NCBI GenBank assembly: GCA_964392615.1
Contig: CAYMRB010000083.1
Location: 1-27,035 of the forward strand
Direction: 5' to 3'
DNA: 27,035 nucleotides
Origin: CAYMRB01 sp964392615
Lineage (GTDB): Bacteria > Planctomycetota > UBA8108
Part shown: piece by piece, positions 7,120 to 16,800 of the stretch
Layout: each line of letters opens with the position of its first letter
Numbering within the stretch: the first letter of the stretch is position 1
Position numbers and translations under genes: made by a program
The notes under the pieces: generated by a model
Told to the model about the DNA's origin: nothing
The model's input: the letters and a program-made list of their open reading frames with translations, nothing else
The model's database searches: none

Positions 7120-8317
7120 CGCCGACTCCCGCGACGAACTCCAGCCGCGAATAATCCGGATTGAGATCGCCGGACGTCGGAATAGAACCAGCGCCGTGCC
7201 GCAGACAGCCGGTTTCGCGGCTGCTGATTTCCACCACCATCGTTTCGTCCAGCACCTTCACCCTCCCGTCCGGCACGCAGTCGGTTCCGGTCGAGAACAC
7301 CTCCGCCGGCGTCAGGCGCAGGTGGCTCGCAGCCCAGCCGATGAGCGCGCCGATCGGACTATTGATGCGTTGCGAGTTCGTCGAGCGCTCGAACAGCACC
7401 TCGCGTCCGGCGCCACCTGCCGGCCCGAGGATGCGAGTCGAGATATCGATCGACGGGTTGACTTGCTCCGTGGAAAGCCAGATCAGCGGCCCGAGCACCA
7501 GCGACGCGGTGAAGTGTTTCGCCTGGTAGAGGTAGAGAAGCGTCTCGTTCTCGATGCGGTTGGCGCTCACATCGTCTGCGAGAGTGTAGCCGAAGATCTC
7601 GCCGTCCGAGTGGACACACGCCGCGAGCTCCGGCTCGATACCGCAGCTGACGGTCACGCGCTCGCAGGCGTTCCCCTCCATGTCGCTCGAGTTCGTCAGA
7701 TCGCTGCGCAGCCCCATGCGACCGCCGGGACCGACGAAATGCTCCGGCGCGGTCGCCTTGAGGAAGAGCTCCGGCCGCTCGTCGCGCTCCTTCACCGACT
7801 GGTACACGAACGCGTAGTCGCCCCTCCGCCCCTCGACCTGGCGCTCGAGCGCCGAGTTCAGATACGTGACGCCGAAGGCCTGCGCACGTCGTGGGATCAC
7901 CGGTGCGACGAGATGGTCGACGCCGACAGCCGGCGTCGTCGAGAGCGCGGCAAGGTCTACCGCGATCGCGCCCTCGGCGCTGGCTGGATCGAACCGGCCG
8001 GCCCAATCGCCGACGCGAGCGCCGATCGACTCGAGCGACTCGACGAGCTCGACGACCGGGAGCGGAAGAGCCGCGTACGTCCACGCTACCGCATCCCACG
8101 TCGCCAGGGCCGCGGTATCCTGCATCGCCGCACGGAAGCTCCTGCGACGCTGCGGCAACGCGAGCCCGCCCGCGAGAAGGGAAGTCGCGTCGGAAACGTC
8201 GTACGCCGTTCCGGTCGGCCCCCCCTCGCCGTCGAGCTCCAAGCCGGCGCACGCGAGAAGACGCACCTCGCTGTGACGCGCCGACCAGTACTGGCCGATG
8301 TGAGTGACGAAACCCAT
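7109..8317 (-). CDS. Fumarylacetoacetate hydrolase (FAH) family enzyme
   Basis: This is a 402-residue cytosolic enzyme. The FAH-type catalytic core occupies about residues 140-400. Metal ligands are visible as E228-P-E230 and the aspartate pair D248-D249 in YTLADDVSANRIE, with a conserved lysine K267 in QAKHF. The order GVTYLNSALER, then YTLADDVS, NRIENETLLYLYQAKHF and LGPLI resembles the branch containing 2-keto-3-deoxy-arabinonate dehydratase, so dehydration of a sugar-derived keto acid is a reasonable guess over true fumarylacetoacetate cleavage. No sugar dehydrogenase or transporter is nearby to confirm this. ATG 8317 is supported by GGAG nine bases upstream. It is the first gene of the FAH-VOC-GGDEF unit and diverges from mutY. 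Confidence 0.75.
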   Translation of the reverse strand: MGFVTHIGQYWSARHSEVRLLACAGLELDGEGGPTGTAYDVSDATSLLAGGLALPQRRRSFRAAMQDTAALATWDAVAWTYAALPLPVVELVESLESIGARVGDWAGRFDPASAEGAIAVDLAALSTTPAVGVDHLVAPVIPRRAQAFGVTYLNSALERQVEGRRGDYAFVYQSVKERDERPELFLKATAPEHFVGPGGRMGLRSDLTNSSDMEGNACERVTVSCGIEPELAACVHSDGEIFGYTLADDVSANRIENETLLYLYQAKHFTASLVLGPLIWLSTEQVNPSIDISTRILGPAGGAGREVLFERSTNSQRINSPIGALIGWAASHLRLTPAEVFSTGTDCVPDGRVKVLDETMVVEISSRETGCLRHGAGSIPTSGDLNPDYSRLEFVAGVGDGR

Positions 8318-8404
8318 GGTCCTTGTCTCCGTAGGAGCAACATTGTATAGAGCGGAGCTGCGGCGACGCCCGAAATCTTCAGGACGCCACGACGACAGGC
8401 CGGA
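8318..8404. promoter_or_regulatory. Divergent promoter region between the FAH gene and mutY
   Basis: The 87-base gap has one AT-rich island. On the plus strand, TTGTCT (8323-8328), a 17-base spacer and TATAGA (8346-8351) form a plausible sigma70 promoter for mutY, with four matches of six in each box. On the minus strand, the same island reads TATACAAT (8349-8342), a good -10 for the FAH gene without a recognisable -35. The two promoters would overlap, so they may compete for polymerase. Confidence 0.4.
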
Positions 8405-9508
8405 ATGCGCAGGAACGAGCCGAAGGAGAGTGACGGTTCGCCGTTCGAAGCGGACCTCGCGGACCGCGTCGTCGGGTGGTACCGCGACACTCGACGCGAT
8501 CTGCCGTGGCGGAGCGCGCCGTCGGCATATCACGTCTGGCTGTCGGAGGTCATGCTCCAGCAGACGCGTGTCGAGACGGTCGTGCCGTACTACCACCGGT
8601 TCCTCGACCGCTTTCCGACGCTCGAAGCGCTGGCGGAGGCGGACGAGGACAGCGTGCTGGCGCTCTGGTCGGGCCTCGGCTATTACCGCCGCGCCCGCGC
8701 GCTGCTGGCCGGCGCCCGCGTGATCGCGCGCGACCACGACGCTGTCTTCCCGGACGATAAGGACGCCGCGCTGGCGATCCCCGGCGTCGGACCGTATACC
8801 GCCGCGGCCGTCCTCAGCATCGCCTACGGACAACCGCTGCCCGTGCTCGATGGCAACGTCGAACGCGTCGTGACACGGGTGCGGCGCATCGGCTCGAACC
8901 CGCGCCAGGCTGCGGTCAAGAGACGCCTGCACGAGATCCTCGCCTCGTGGCTGCCGCCGGCCGACGCCGGAGACTTCAACCAGGCGATGATGGAGCTCGG
9001 CGCCACGATCTGCACGCCGACGTCGCCGGACTGCGCGCGTTGCCCGATCGCTGTCCGGTGCGCCGCGCGCGAGCGGAATGACGCGACGAGCTACCCCCGC
9101 CTTCCGAAGCGGCGGCCGACCGTCGCCGTCGATTTGGCGGTCGGCATCCTACGCCAAGACGGTAGGTACCTCCTCGAACGTCACCGCGACGCGACCTTCC
9201 TCGAAGGCCTGTGGCTCTTTCCGACGCGTGAAGTTTCGACACCACCGGACAGCGGAGATTCCGGCCCTCCGCTGGCAGCGTCCCTGTCGCGCAGGCTCGG
9301 CGCCGCTGTCGTCGAATCCCGCGAGCTGGCCCCCGTGCAACACGCGATCACGTATCGCCGCATCACGCTGCACCCGCGAATCCTCACGGCACCTCGCATC
9401 AGCCTGCGGGGAAGGAGGGGCCTCCGTTGGGCGCGATTGGAGGATTTCGGCAACACCGTCGCCGTGTCATCGATCTGCCTCAAGCTCGCTGCGCGACTCG
9501 ACGACTGA
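8405..9508 (+). CDS. mutY: A/G-specific adenine glycosylase MutY
   Basis: This base-excision repair enzyme removes adenine mispaired with 8-oxoguanine. The 367 residues show the full MutY layout. The catalytic HhH-GPD domain has glutamate E48 in SEVMLQQT, the helix-hairpin-helix IPGVGPYTAAAV near 125-136, and catalytic aspartate D149 in LDGNVERV. The 4Fe-4S loop has cysteines 203, 210, 213 and 219 in the MutY/EndoIII spacing C-x6-C-x2-C-x5-C. A C-terminal NUDIX-like domain (about 240-367) recognises 8-oxoguanine. Length agrees with the family. The gene stands alone on the plus strand, and its stop is only five bases from the stop of the convergent kinase gene, leaving no room for a separate terminator. 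Confidence 0.95.
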   Translation: MRRNEPKESDGSPFEADLADRVVGWYRDTRRDLPWRSAPSAYHVWLSEVMLQQTRVETVVPYYHRFLDRFPTLEALAEADEDSVLALWSGLGYYRRARALLAGARVIARDHDAVFPDDKDAALAIPGVGPYTAAAVLSIAYGQPLPVLDGNVERVVTRVRRIGSNPRQAAVKRRLHEILASWLPPADAGDFNQAMMELGATICTPTSPDCARCPIAVRCAARERNDATSYPRLPKRRPTVAVDLAVGILRQDGRYLLERHRDATFLEGLWLFPTREVSTPPDSGDSGPPLAASLSRRLGAAVVESRELAPVQHAITYRRITLHPRILTAPRISLRGRRGLRWARLEDFGNTVAVSSICLKLAARLDD

Positions 9509-9513
9509 TTCTC

Positions 9514-11565
9514 TCAGCGGGCCGCGAGAAGCTCGTACACGCGGCGCAGCGTGGTGGCGAGCTTGACCGGGTGGATCGGCTTGGCGAGATAGAGGTCCAT
9601 GCCGGCGTCGAGGCACGCTTGTCGATCCCCGTGCATCGCGTTCGCGGTCAGCGCGACGATCGGTATGTGCCTGTCGCTCCCATCCTCTCGCGAGCGGATC
9701 TCGCACGCCGCTGCGATGCCATCCAATTCGGGCATGTGCATGTCCATGAGGACGAGATCGAACTGGCTGCGATCGAGGGCGTCGACCGCCTCTCTCCCGT
9801 TCGCCGCGACGTGCACCGAATGCCCGAGGCGCTCGAGCAGTCCGACAGCGACCCTCTGATTCACCGGGTTGTCTTCCGCGAGCAGCACGGCCAACGGCCG
9901 GTCGGTTTCGGGCGCGGCCCCCACTCCGCCGTGCAGCTCGCCGTCCTTCTGCAGAAGCGTCTCGAGGATCACTTCGCGCAGCTCGTTCTGGTTGACCGGC
10001 TTGCGCACACGAGCGGTAATCCCGAGCTCGCGGCAGCGCGCGACGTGACTCGAGAGCTCGGTCGACGTCAGCAGGACGATCGGAGTCCCCCGCAGCTTCG
10101 GCTCTTCCGCGATGCGCCGCGCGACCGCGAGGCCGGCCTCGTCGGGCAACTGATCGTCCAGGACGACGAGGTCGAACGGACGCGCCTGCTCCACCGCCCG
10201 CTCCAGGACCTCGTATGCCGCCGACGCGCTACCGACTGACGTGGGTGTCATCTTCCAGCGCGTCAACGTCTCGTCGAGAACTCGCAGGTTGGTGTCGTTG
10301 TCGTCGACGATCAACACGGGAAGCCCCTTGAGAGAACGCGGCAGAAGGGTGCGTCGCTTCACCTGTCCCGGATTGCACAGCTCGAACTCCGCGCTGAATC
10401 GGAACGTGCTGCCGCGGTCGACCTCGCTTTCGACCTCCAGCTCGCCGCCCATCATCGCCACGAGACGGGAGGAGATCGACAGCCCGAGGCCCGTGCCGCC
10501 GTAGTCGCGCGTCGTCGAGACGTCCGCCTGTGCGAACGCGTCGAAGATCACCGCCAGCCTGTCGGCCGGAATGCCCACTCCGGTATCGCGCACCGCGAAC
10601 TCGATCAGCATGTGCTCGCCCGAGCGCTCGACGAGCCTGGCTTCGAGAACGACCTCTCCGGTGTTCGTGAACTTCACCGCGTTGCCGAGCAGATTGACGA
10701 GGACCTGCCGCAAACGACCGGAGTCGCCCCGCATCTCATCGACGATCTTGGACGCGCAGTCGACGACCAGTTCGAGCCCCTTCGCATGAGCCTGAACGGC
10801 AAACGTCTTGACGGTCGACGCGAGACACCCGCGAAGGCTGAACGGAGCCGTTTCGAGCTCGAGCTTGCCCGCTTCGATCTTCGAGAAGTCGAGGATATCG
10901 TTGATCAAGCTGAGCAGCGAATCCGCCGAGCTGCGGACGACCTCGAGACACTCGCGCTGCTCGGAAGTCATCTCGGTATCGAGCGCGAGCTCCGTCATGC
11001 CGATCACGCCGTTCATCGGCGTCCGGATCTCGTGGCTCATGCTGGCCAAGAACTCGCTCTTGGCCCGACTCGCCGCCTCCGACGCGTCCTTGGCGTTCTG
11101 CAGGTCTCGCGTCCGCGCCTCGACCTCTCTCTCGAGCGTCTCGCGTTGCTGTCGGAGCTCGGCGTCGCGATCCTGTAGCTGACCGAGCATACCGTTAAAG
11201 CAGCGAACGAGACCTCCGACCTCGTCGTCTCCCGCATCCGCCACACGGATCGAAAAGTCGCTGTCTCGGGCGATCCGCGTCGCGGCCCGAGAGAGCTCGA
11301 TGATCGGGTCCGAGACGAAGCCGCGCAGCCACGCCGCGACCCCGAGCCCGATCGGCACCGCGAGCGTGACGGCGGCGAGCGCGACCAGCGCGCTCCGCGC
11401 GAGCGTCGGTGTCGGATCGAATGTCGGTGCGACGTGATCGCAGAGGATGAACACGAGCGATGCGGCGAGCAACGACGAACCGCTCGCGGCCATGATGATG
11501 ACCGTCAGCTTCGCCTTGATCGACAGGCGATTCAGACCAGTGAGTCGAGCGAATTTCGTCCGCAT
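9514..11565 (-). CDS. Hybrid histidine kinase with HAMP and two receiver domains
   Basis: The 683-residue inner-membrane sensor kinase contains, in order: transmembrane helix at about 19-41; a short loop of roughly 17 residues; second helix 59-80; HAMP (about 81-133); coiled coil; HisKA with phospho-accepting H178 in SMSHEIRTPMNG; HATPase with N-box NLLGNAVKF near 291-299, DTGVGIP at 328 and GGTGLGL at 356-362; receiver 1 with D470 in VVLDDQLPD; and receiver 2 with D608 in VLMDMHMPE. The near absence of a periplasmic domain suggests it senses through the membrane, HAMP or a partner. There is no DNA-binding output domain, so a separate phosphotransfer partner is expected. ATG 11565 has GAGAAG nearby; longer starts would run into the upstream gene. 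It is a paralog of its upstream neighbour. Confidence 0.9.
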   Translation of the reverse strand: MRTKFARLTGLNRLSIKAKLTVIIMAASGSSLLAASLVFILCDHVAPTFDPTPTLARSALVALAAVTLAVPIGLGVAAWLRGFVSDPIIELSRAATRIARDSDFSIRVADAGDDEVGGLVRCFNGMLGQLQDRDAELRQQRETLEREVEARTRDLQNAKDASEAASRAKSEFLASMSHEIRTPMNGVIGMTELALDTEMTSEQRECLEVVRSSADSLLSLINDILDFSKIEAGKLELETAPFSLRGCLASTVKTFAVQAHAKGLELVVDCASKIVDEMRGDSGRLRQVLVNLLGNAVKFTNTGEVVLEARLVERSGEHMLIEFAVRDTGVGIPADRLAVIFDAFAQADVSTTRDYGGTGLGLSISSRLVAMMGGELEVESEVDRGSTFRFSAEFELCNPGQVKRRTLLPRSLKGLPVLIVDDNDTNLRVLDETLTRWKMTPTSVGSASAAYEVLERAVEQARPFDLVVLDDQLPDEAGLAVARRIAEEPKLRGTPIVLLTSTELSSHVARCRELGITARVRKPVNQNELREVILETLLQKDGELHGGVGAAPETDRPLAVLLAEDNPVNQRVAVGLLERLGHSVHVAANGREAVDALDRSQFDLVLMDMHMPELDGIAAACEIRSREDGSDRHIPIVALTANAMHGDRQACLDAGMDLYLAKPIHPVKLATTLRRVYELLAAR

Positions 11566-11711
11566 GAAACGCTTCTCACGACGTAGACAGGCCGGTAACC
11601 GGGACTCACTCCGGATACCTTGCTCGCTTTGTCTTCGGCTGAATCGCTCGTCGAAGCCGCGCAGAAAAGATCCGGGGCACCCGTCGAATGGCAGGTTCCG
11701 AGAACGGCTCG

Positions 11712-13691
11712 CTACCGATCCGTGCCCGGCTCCTGTGTCGCGACCACGCTCCTCAATGCGTCGAAGAGCCGGCGCGGATCGATCGGCTTCGACACGTACG
11801 CGTCCATCCCGGCACTGAGACACCGCTCGCGGTCAGCCGTCGTCGCGTTCGCCGTGAGCGCGACGATCGGAACGTGACCGCCGGACTCCTTCTCGCGTTC
11901 ACGGATCCACTGGGACGCCTCGACGCCGCTCATCTCGGGCATCTGCATGTCCATCAGGACGGCGTCAAAACGACCGTTCTCGAGCGCCGCGACGGCTTCC
12001 AGACCGTCGGAGACGACGACGATCGTGTGACCCCGCCGCTCGAGCATTCCGACAGCGACGCGTTGGTTGACCGGATTGTCCTCGGCGAGCAATACGTTCA
12101 GAGGCGGCATGTCCGCCACGGGCTCGGAACGCGAATCCTGCCGGAGCACGCGCCGTGAGCCGGACGCGCCACCCTCGGCGCTCGCGCCGCCTCCGCCTTC
12201 GACGACGTCGAATGCCGCGGTGAAGGAAAACGTGCTTCCCTGGCCGTACTCGCTCTCGACCCAGATGCGCCCGCCCATCATGTCGACAAGGCTCGACGTG
12301 ATGGCCAGTCCGAGCCCGGTACCGCCGAACCGTCGTGTCGTCGACATGTCGACCTGCGAGAACGACTCGAAGACGGTGTCGAGTCGCGAGGGGGGGATCC
12401 CGATCCCGGTGTCGCTGACCGAGAAGTGACACGTCACGACGCCGTCGCTGAGGGAGTCGACCTCGACGCGCATGACGACGCGGCCTTCATGCGTGAACTT
12501 GACCGCGTTGCCGATCAGGTTGACGACGATCTGGCGCAGTCGACCGGAATCGCCTCGCAGCCTCTCCGGCACCGCGTCCGCGACCTCGTGGGTCAACTCG
12601 ATGCCCCGCGACTGCGCTTGCACGCGCAGGGCTTTGACGATCCGGCTCAGGCACTCTCGAAGTGCGAACTCGCGAATCTCCAGGTCGAGCTTGCCGGCTT
12701 CGATCTTCGAGAAGTCCAGGACGTCGTTGATGATATCCAGCAACGAATTAGCGGACTCCTTGACGATCTCGAGACACTCGCGCTGGTCGTCCGAGAGGTC
12801 CGTGGCGAGGGTGAGGTCCGTCATCCCGATGACGCCGTTCATCGGCGTGCGGATCTCGTGACTCATGTTCGCCAGGAAGTCGCTCTTGGCGTCACTGGCG
12901 GCCTCGGCGGCCTCCTTCGCGCTACGCAGCTCTCTGGTGCGGGCAAGGACCTGAGCCTCCAGAGTGTCGCGGTGCATCTCGAGCTCGTGATCCCGCGCCT
13001 GAATGGCGGCCATCATGTTGTTGAAGCACTCGAACAGGACGCCGACCTCATCGCGACGGCGGCGGGGCAGACGAACCGAGAAGTCCTTCTCGTCCGTCAC
13101 CGACTGCGCGGTGCCCGTCAATTGGAGAACGGGATCGGTGATGATGCGTCGCAATCGAGAGGCGAGGAGGTATGCGGCCCCGAGCGTCGCAAGCTGGACG
13201 AGCATCCCGAACGTCACGAGCTCCACCATCGCGGCCCGGACCTCGACGAGACTCGCCTGAATGTGAATCGTGCCGATCCGCTTGCCTTGAAACTGGATGC
13301 CGCGGAAGACGTCGAGTCGGTCGGCGAGGAAATGCTCGCCGTCGGATCCCGGTCGCTCGTAGATCGAACGCTGCGTAGCGCGCGAGCTCGTATAGAGTGC
13401 GAAGGGTGTGCCCTGTTCGTCGTAGACCGTCGCACCGACGATCGCCCCGTCGGCGGCGAGCGCGGACAGAGTTTCCTCCGCCGACCCCGCGTCGCCGAAA
13501 ACGAGCGAGCTCGTGCAGTTGGACGAGACCGCTTCCGCGAGCGTCGAGACGCGAACGGCCAAGTCGCGGCGCACGACGAAGTAGCCCGTCGCGAGTACCG
13601 CGGCGCCGGCCAGTGCCAGCGCAACGCCGCAGGTCGCCATGATGATCAGCGTCAGCTTGCGGTTGATCGAGACGTGGCGCAGAACGCTCAA
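11712..13691 (-). CDS. Hybrid histidine kinase with CHASE8-like sensor, HAMP and one receiver
   Basis: This 659-residue protein starts at TTG 13691, chosen because GAGGAAG lies eight bases upstream and because kinases of this type begin just before the INRKLTLIIM helix. A further in-frame TTG at 13772 would add 27 residues. Domains are: transmembrane helix about 12-38; periplasmic CHASE8-like domain about 40-150 (SSNCTSSLVFGDAGSAEETL is typical); helix 157-177; HAMP to about 232; HisKA with H278 in NMSHEIRTPMNG; HATPase with NLIGNAVKF, DTGIGIP and GGTGLGL; and a receiver with phospho-acceptor near D581 in VLMDMQMPE. It stops 146 bases before the second kinase and probably shares its transcript. 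The stimulus is unknown. Confidence 0.88.
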   Translation of the reverse strand: MSVLRHVSINRKLTLIIMATCGVALALAGAAVLATGYFVVRRDLAVRVSTLAEAVSSNCTSSLVFGDAGSAEETLSALAADGAIVGATVYDEQGTPFALYTSSRATQRSIYERPGSDGEHFLADRLDVFRGIQFQGKRIGTIHIQASLVEVRAAMVELVTFGMLVQLATLGAAYLLASRLRRIITDPVLQLTGTAQSVTDEKDFSVRLPRRRRDEVGVLFECFNNMMAAIQARDHELEMHRDTLEAQVLARTRELRSAKEAAEAASDAKSDFLANMSHEIRTPMNGVIGMTDLTLATDLSDDQRECLEIVKESANSLLDIINDVLDFSKIEAGKLDLEIREFALRECLSRIVKALRVQAQSRGIELTHEVADAVPERLRGDSGRLRQIVVNLIGNAVKFTHEGRVVMRVEVDSLSDGVVTCHFSVSDTGIGIPPSRLDTVFESFSQVDMSTTRRFGGTGLGLAITSSLVDMMGGRIWVESEYGQGSTFSFTAAFDVVEGGGGASAEGGASGSRRVLRQDSRSEPVADMPPLNVLLAEDNPVNQRVAVGMLERRGHTIVVVSDGLEAVAALENGRFDAVLMDMQMPEMSGVEASQWIREREKESGGHVPIVALTANATTADRERCLSAGMDAYVSKPIDPRRLFDALRSVVATQEPGTDR

Positions 13692-13840
13692 GTGCAGGGC
13701 TTCCTCAACGATTCGCGGACAACGTGTTCCCCTCGGAGCCCGCGCGGCACGCACGATCCCCCAAGACAGCAATCGACCGTTTCGCTGCGCGGGATTAGCC
13801 GGAGACGAGCACTGCGCTCGCGGCTCACCGTCGAGTTCCG

Positions 13841-16800
13841 CTATTCGTCGTCGCGGCGTGGAAGCGGACGCTTCACGCCGTCTTCTCGGTCCGTCTCGAC
13901 CGGGATCTTGATCACGCCGAAGCCGGTGACGAAGTCGACCTTCGGGTCGGCGAGGTCACCGCGCACTCGAACGCGGGCGAGAGCATCCTTCAGAAGGCTG
14001 ACGAGCTGATCCCAAAGCGGGATCGACGCGTCGACGACCTGGGGCTTGAGGACGAGATCCAGGTTGCCGCGGAAGTCCAGCGTCCCGTCGCCCACGAGAG
14101 TCATCGCGGGGCTCTTGATCTCCAGCCGACTGGCGCGGAAGACCCCATCACCGATGGTGTATGGCAAGACGACATCGCTGAAGTAGTTCCGCGCGCCGGC
14201 TTGCTGGAAGTCCAGCTTCAGGATGTTCAGTACGCGCAGGAAGAGCGGCAACTCGACGAGTTGCGCCTTGCGGATCACTCCGACGCCGTTGCCCCGAACG
14301 GTCTTGATGTCGCCGATCAGACCGCGAAAGCGGACGTTGCCCTCGGCCTCTCCCGTCACCTGCCGGCCATCGACACCGAAGATGTCCTTTGCCGCCTGCG
14401 ACAGCTGTAGCCCCCGCGCCACGAAGTCGCCGGCGACATCGCCGATCGATCCGGTGTCGGCGTACAGGAACCCGTCGACCTGCCCGCCGTACACGTCGTT
14501 CGAGTGCACGCTCATCTGGAACGTGTCGCGAACGTCCCGCTCGTTCAGGCGACTCAGGAACTCCGGCGGAATCGCATACTTCCGCCCCGGCACCTCCTGG
14601 CCAGCCCGATCCGCCTTGACGTAGGCGTGCGGCTCTCCGAAGTGGAACAGGACGTCACCGTCCGTCAGGTGCAGGCGGTTGAACCACGCGGACTCGACCG
14701 CGACGCTGCCCCAGAAGTGGCTCGGCCGTTCGGCCGTGTGACCGCCCACGAATCGTCCGGTCGCGTGGATGTCCTTGATCTTGATCCCGAAGTCGACGAC
14801 GGCGTCGTCACTCGTCACGTCGGTCCCTTCGTAGAAGAGCCGATTGTTCTCCGGGTGCTCCGCATCCATCACGTACCAACCGGCGAGCTTGCCGCGATAC
14901 GTCCCCTTGAGCCCGAACTTCAGGAAGAACTCGTCGAGACCGAGCGGCAGCGCGTCGAGCAGCACTTGGTCGACGGCGAGTCGTTCGACGCCGAAGTCGT
15001 ACTCGATCCGGCGTACATGATCCTTCACCGTGATGCTGCCGTCGAAGACCACGCTCGGCTCGGCACCTGCCGGCGTCCGAATATCGCGCAGCTCGATGAG
15101 CCGCTCGCCGACGAGAACGAGCTTGCCGCCGGCGAGCTCGAGAGGGTACGGGAACCGCGCCGGTCGAATGGAAGCCTCGATGACGTCGACCTCCGTCACC
15201 ACGTCCACATCGTCGTCTACCGAGTGGATGACGACCTCCGTCTTGACGCGCCCCTGGAAGCCGAAGTCCTGAACCAACGCCCGTCCTTCGTCGCCGAGCG
15301 CGGCGAGCAAGTCCGGTGAGCACGCGAGATCGTCGCACCGCAGCGTCACGCTGAAGATGCCGTCTCTCGCGACGTCGACTCCGCCCGAGCCGACGACGAC
15401 CTCGTCGCCGTGGGTGCCGCGGAGATCCTTGATGGTGACGAGATCCGTCTCGCTGTCGTACTCGACCGTCCCCGTGATGCCGCGAACCTCGTACGGGAAG
15501 CTCTTGTGCGCCATGCGCACGTCGTGGAGGAAGACCGCCATCGAGAAGCGAATGGGCGATCCGGCCGCGTCGCTGGCCGTGCGCGCATCGCGCTCGAGGC
15601 GCGCCGTCGCGCTGGCTTCGCCGCGCAGCTGAAAATCGTCCCACAGCTCGACGTAGTCCGCGTCGGGCAGCGCCTGGCGGCAGCGGTCGTCGAGCACGAG
15701 CCTCGGCTGCGCCCTCTCGTTCGTCGCCCCGCCGCCGAGCTTGAGCGTGATGTCGATCACCCCCTCGTCCCCGAGATCGAAACGGCCCTCGGGAATCCGG
15801 ACTCCCGCGCCGAGGCACTCGGCGACGAGGGGCCGCGAGACGGCCAATAGGCCGCGGCGCAACCGGACCTCGCCGCGGATCCCGGCGATCGGCGCGGGCA
15901 ACGCCGGGTGAATCAGGTCGAGCCCCTGCAGGCGCAGCGAGGCCTCGATGTCCTCGAGGGGCGGCGGGAACTCCCTGGCGTCGGTGATCTCCACGGAGCC
16001 GCCGACGCGGCCGTCGAACTCGAAGGCTTCGATCTCCTTGGCGGCTGCGGTGTCGATCGACCGGATGAGCGCCGTGCTGACGGGAACGCCGTCGAGGTCG
16101 AGGTGACCGCGCCAACCGATCAGTCGTCCATCGCGCCAGTCGATCTCCAGCGCACAGTGTCCGGCCAATGTACCGCCGCCGACATCGCCCTGGACCTCTG
16201 TGACCTCGATCGTCCGCTCGCGCACCAGGAACTTCCCGGTGACGTTGCGAATGGGCAACGCGAGTCCCGGCGGCGACACCTCGCAGCGGATGAACTGCCC
16301 GCCGACACGCTGAATGCGGACGCCGTCGGCCGCGTCGATTCGCATCTGGCCGTCGATGTCGACGCTGCCGCCCAGCTCCCACTCCGCGAGGGGCTCGAAA
16401 TGCGCCGGCGGCAGAAGGCGCAGCAGCGGACTGGCGAGATCGAGCTTCCAGGCGCGGACGCGCAGATCGACGGCAGGATTCACCGCATCGAGCATGCAGC
16501 GCCCCGAGACCTCGAGGCTCGACGCGTACTCCTGGCGCAGGCGGCAGGAAAACGCGAACGCGCCGTCGCCGTCGGCCGACAGCGTCAGCTCCACGTCCTC
16601 GACGCCCTCCAGGACTCGCGTCGACTCGTCGGCGTAGCGCAGACGACAGCCTCGCACGACGACGCCGGGTAGCTCGAGCGGCATCTCCGCGTCGTCTTCG
16701 GGCAGCGGGCGCAACACGTCCGCGAAGTTCCATCGTCCGTCGCGCCGCCGCGCGACGTTCACCTCGACGTCCTCCAGGACGACGAGGCGTGGGTCGAACT

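Noticed and set aside
11566..11711. Internal promoter for the downstream kinase
   Set aside because: No pair of boxes with acceptable spacing was found on the minus strand; cotranscription with the upstream kinase is simpler.
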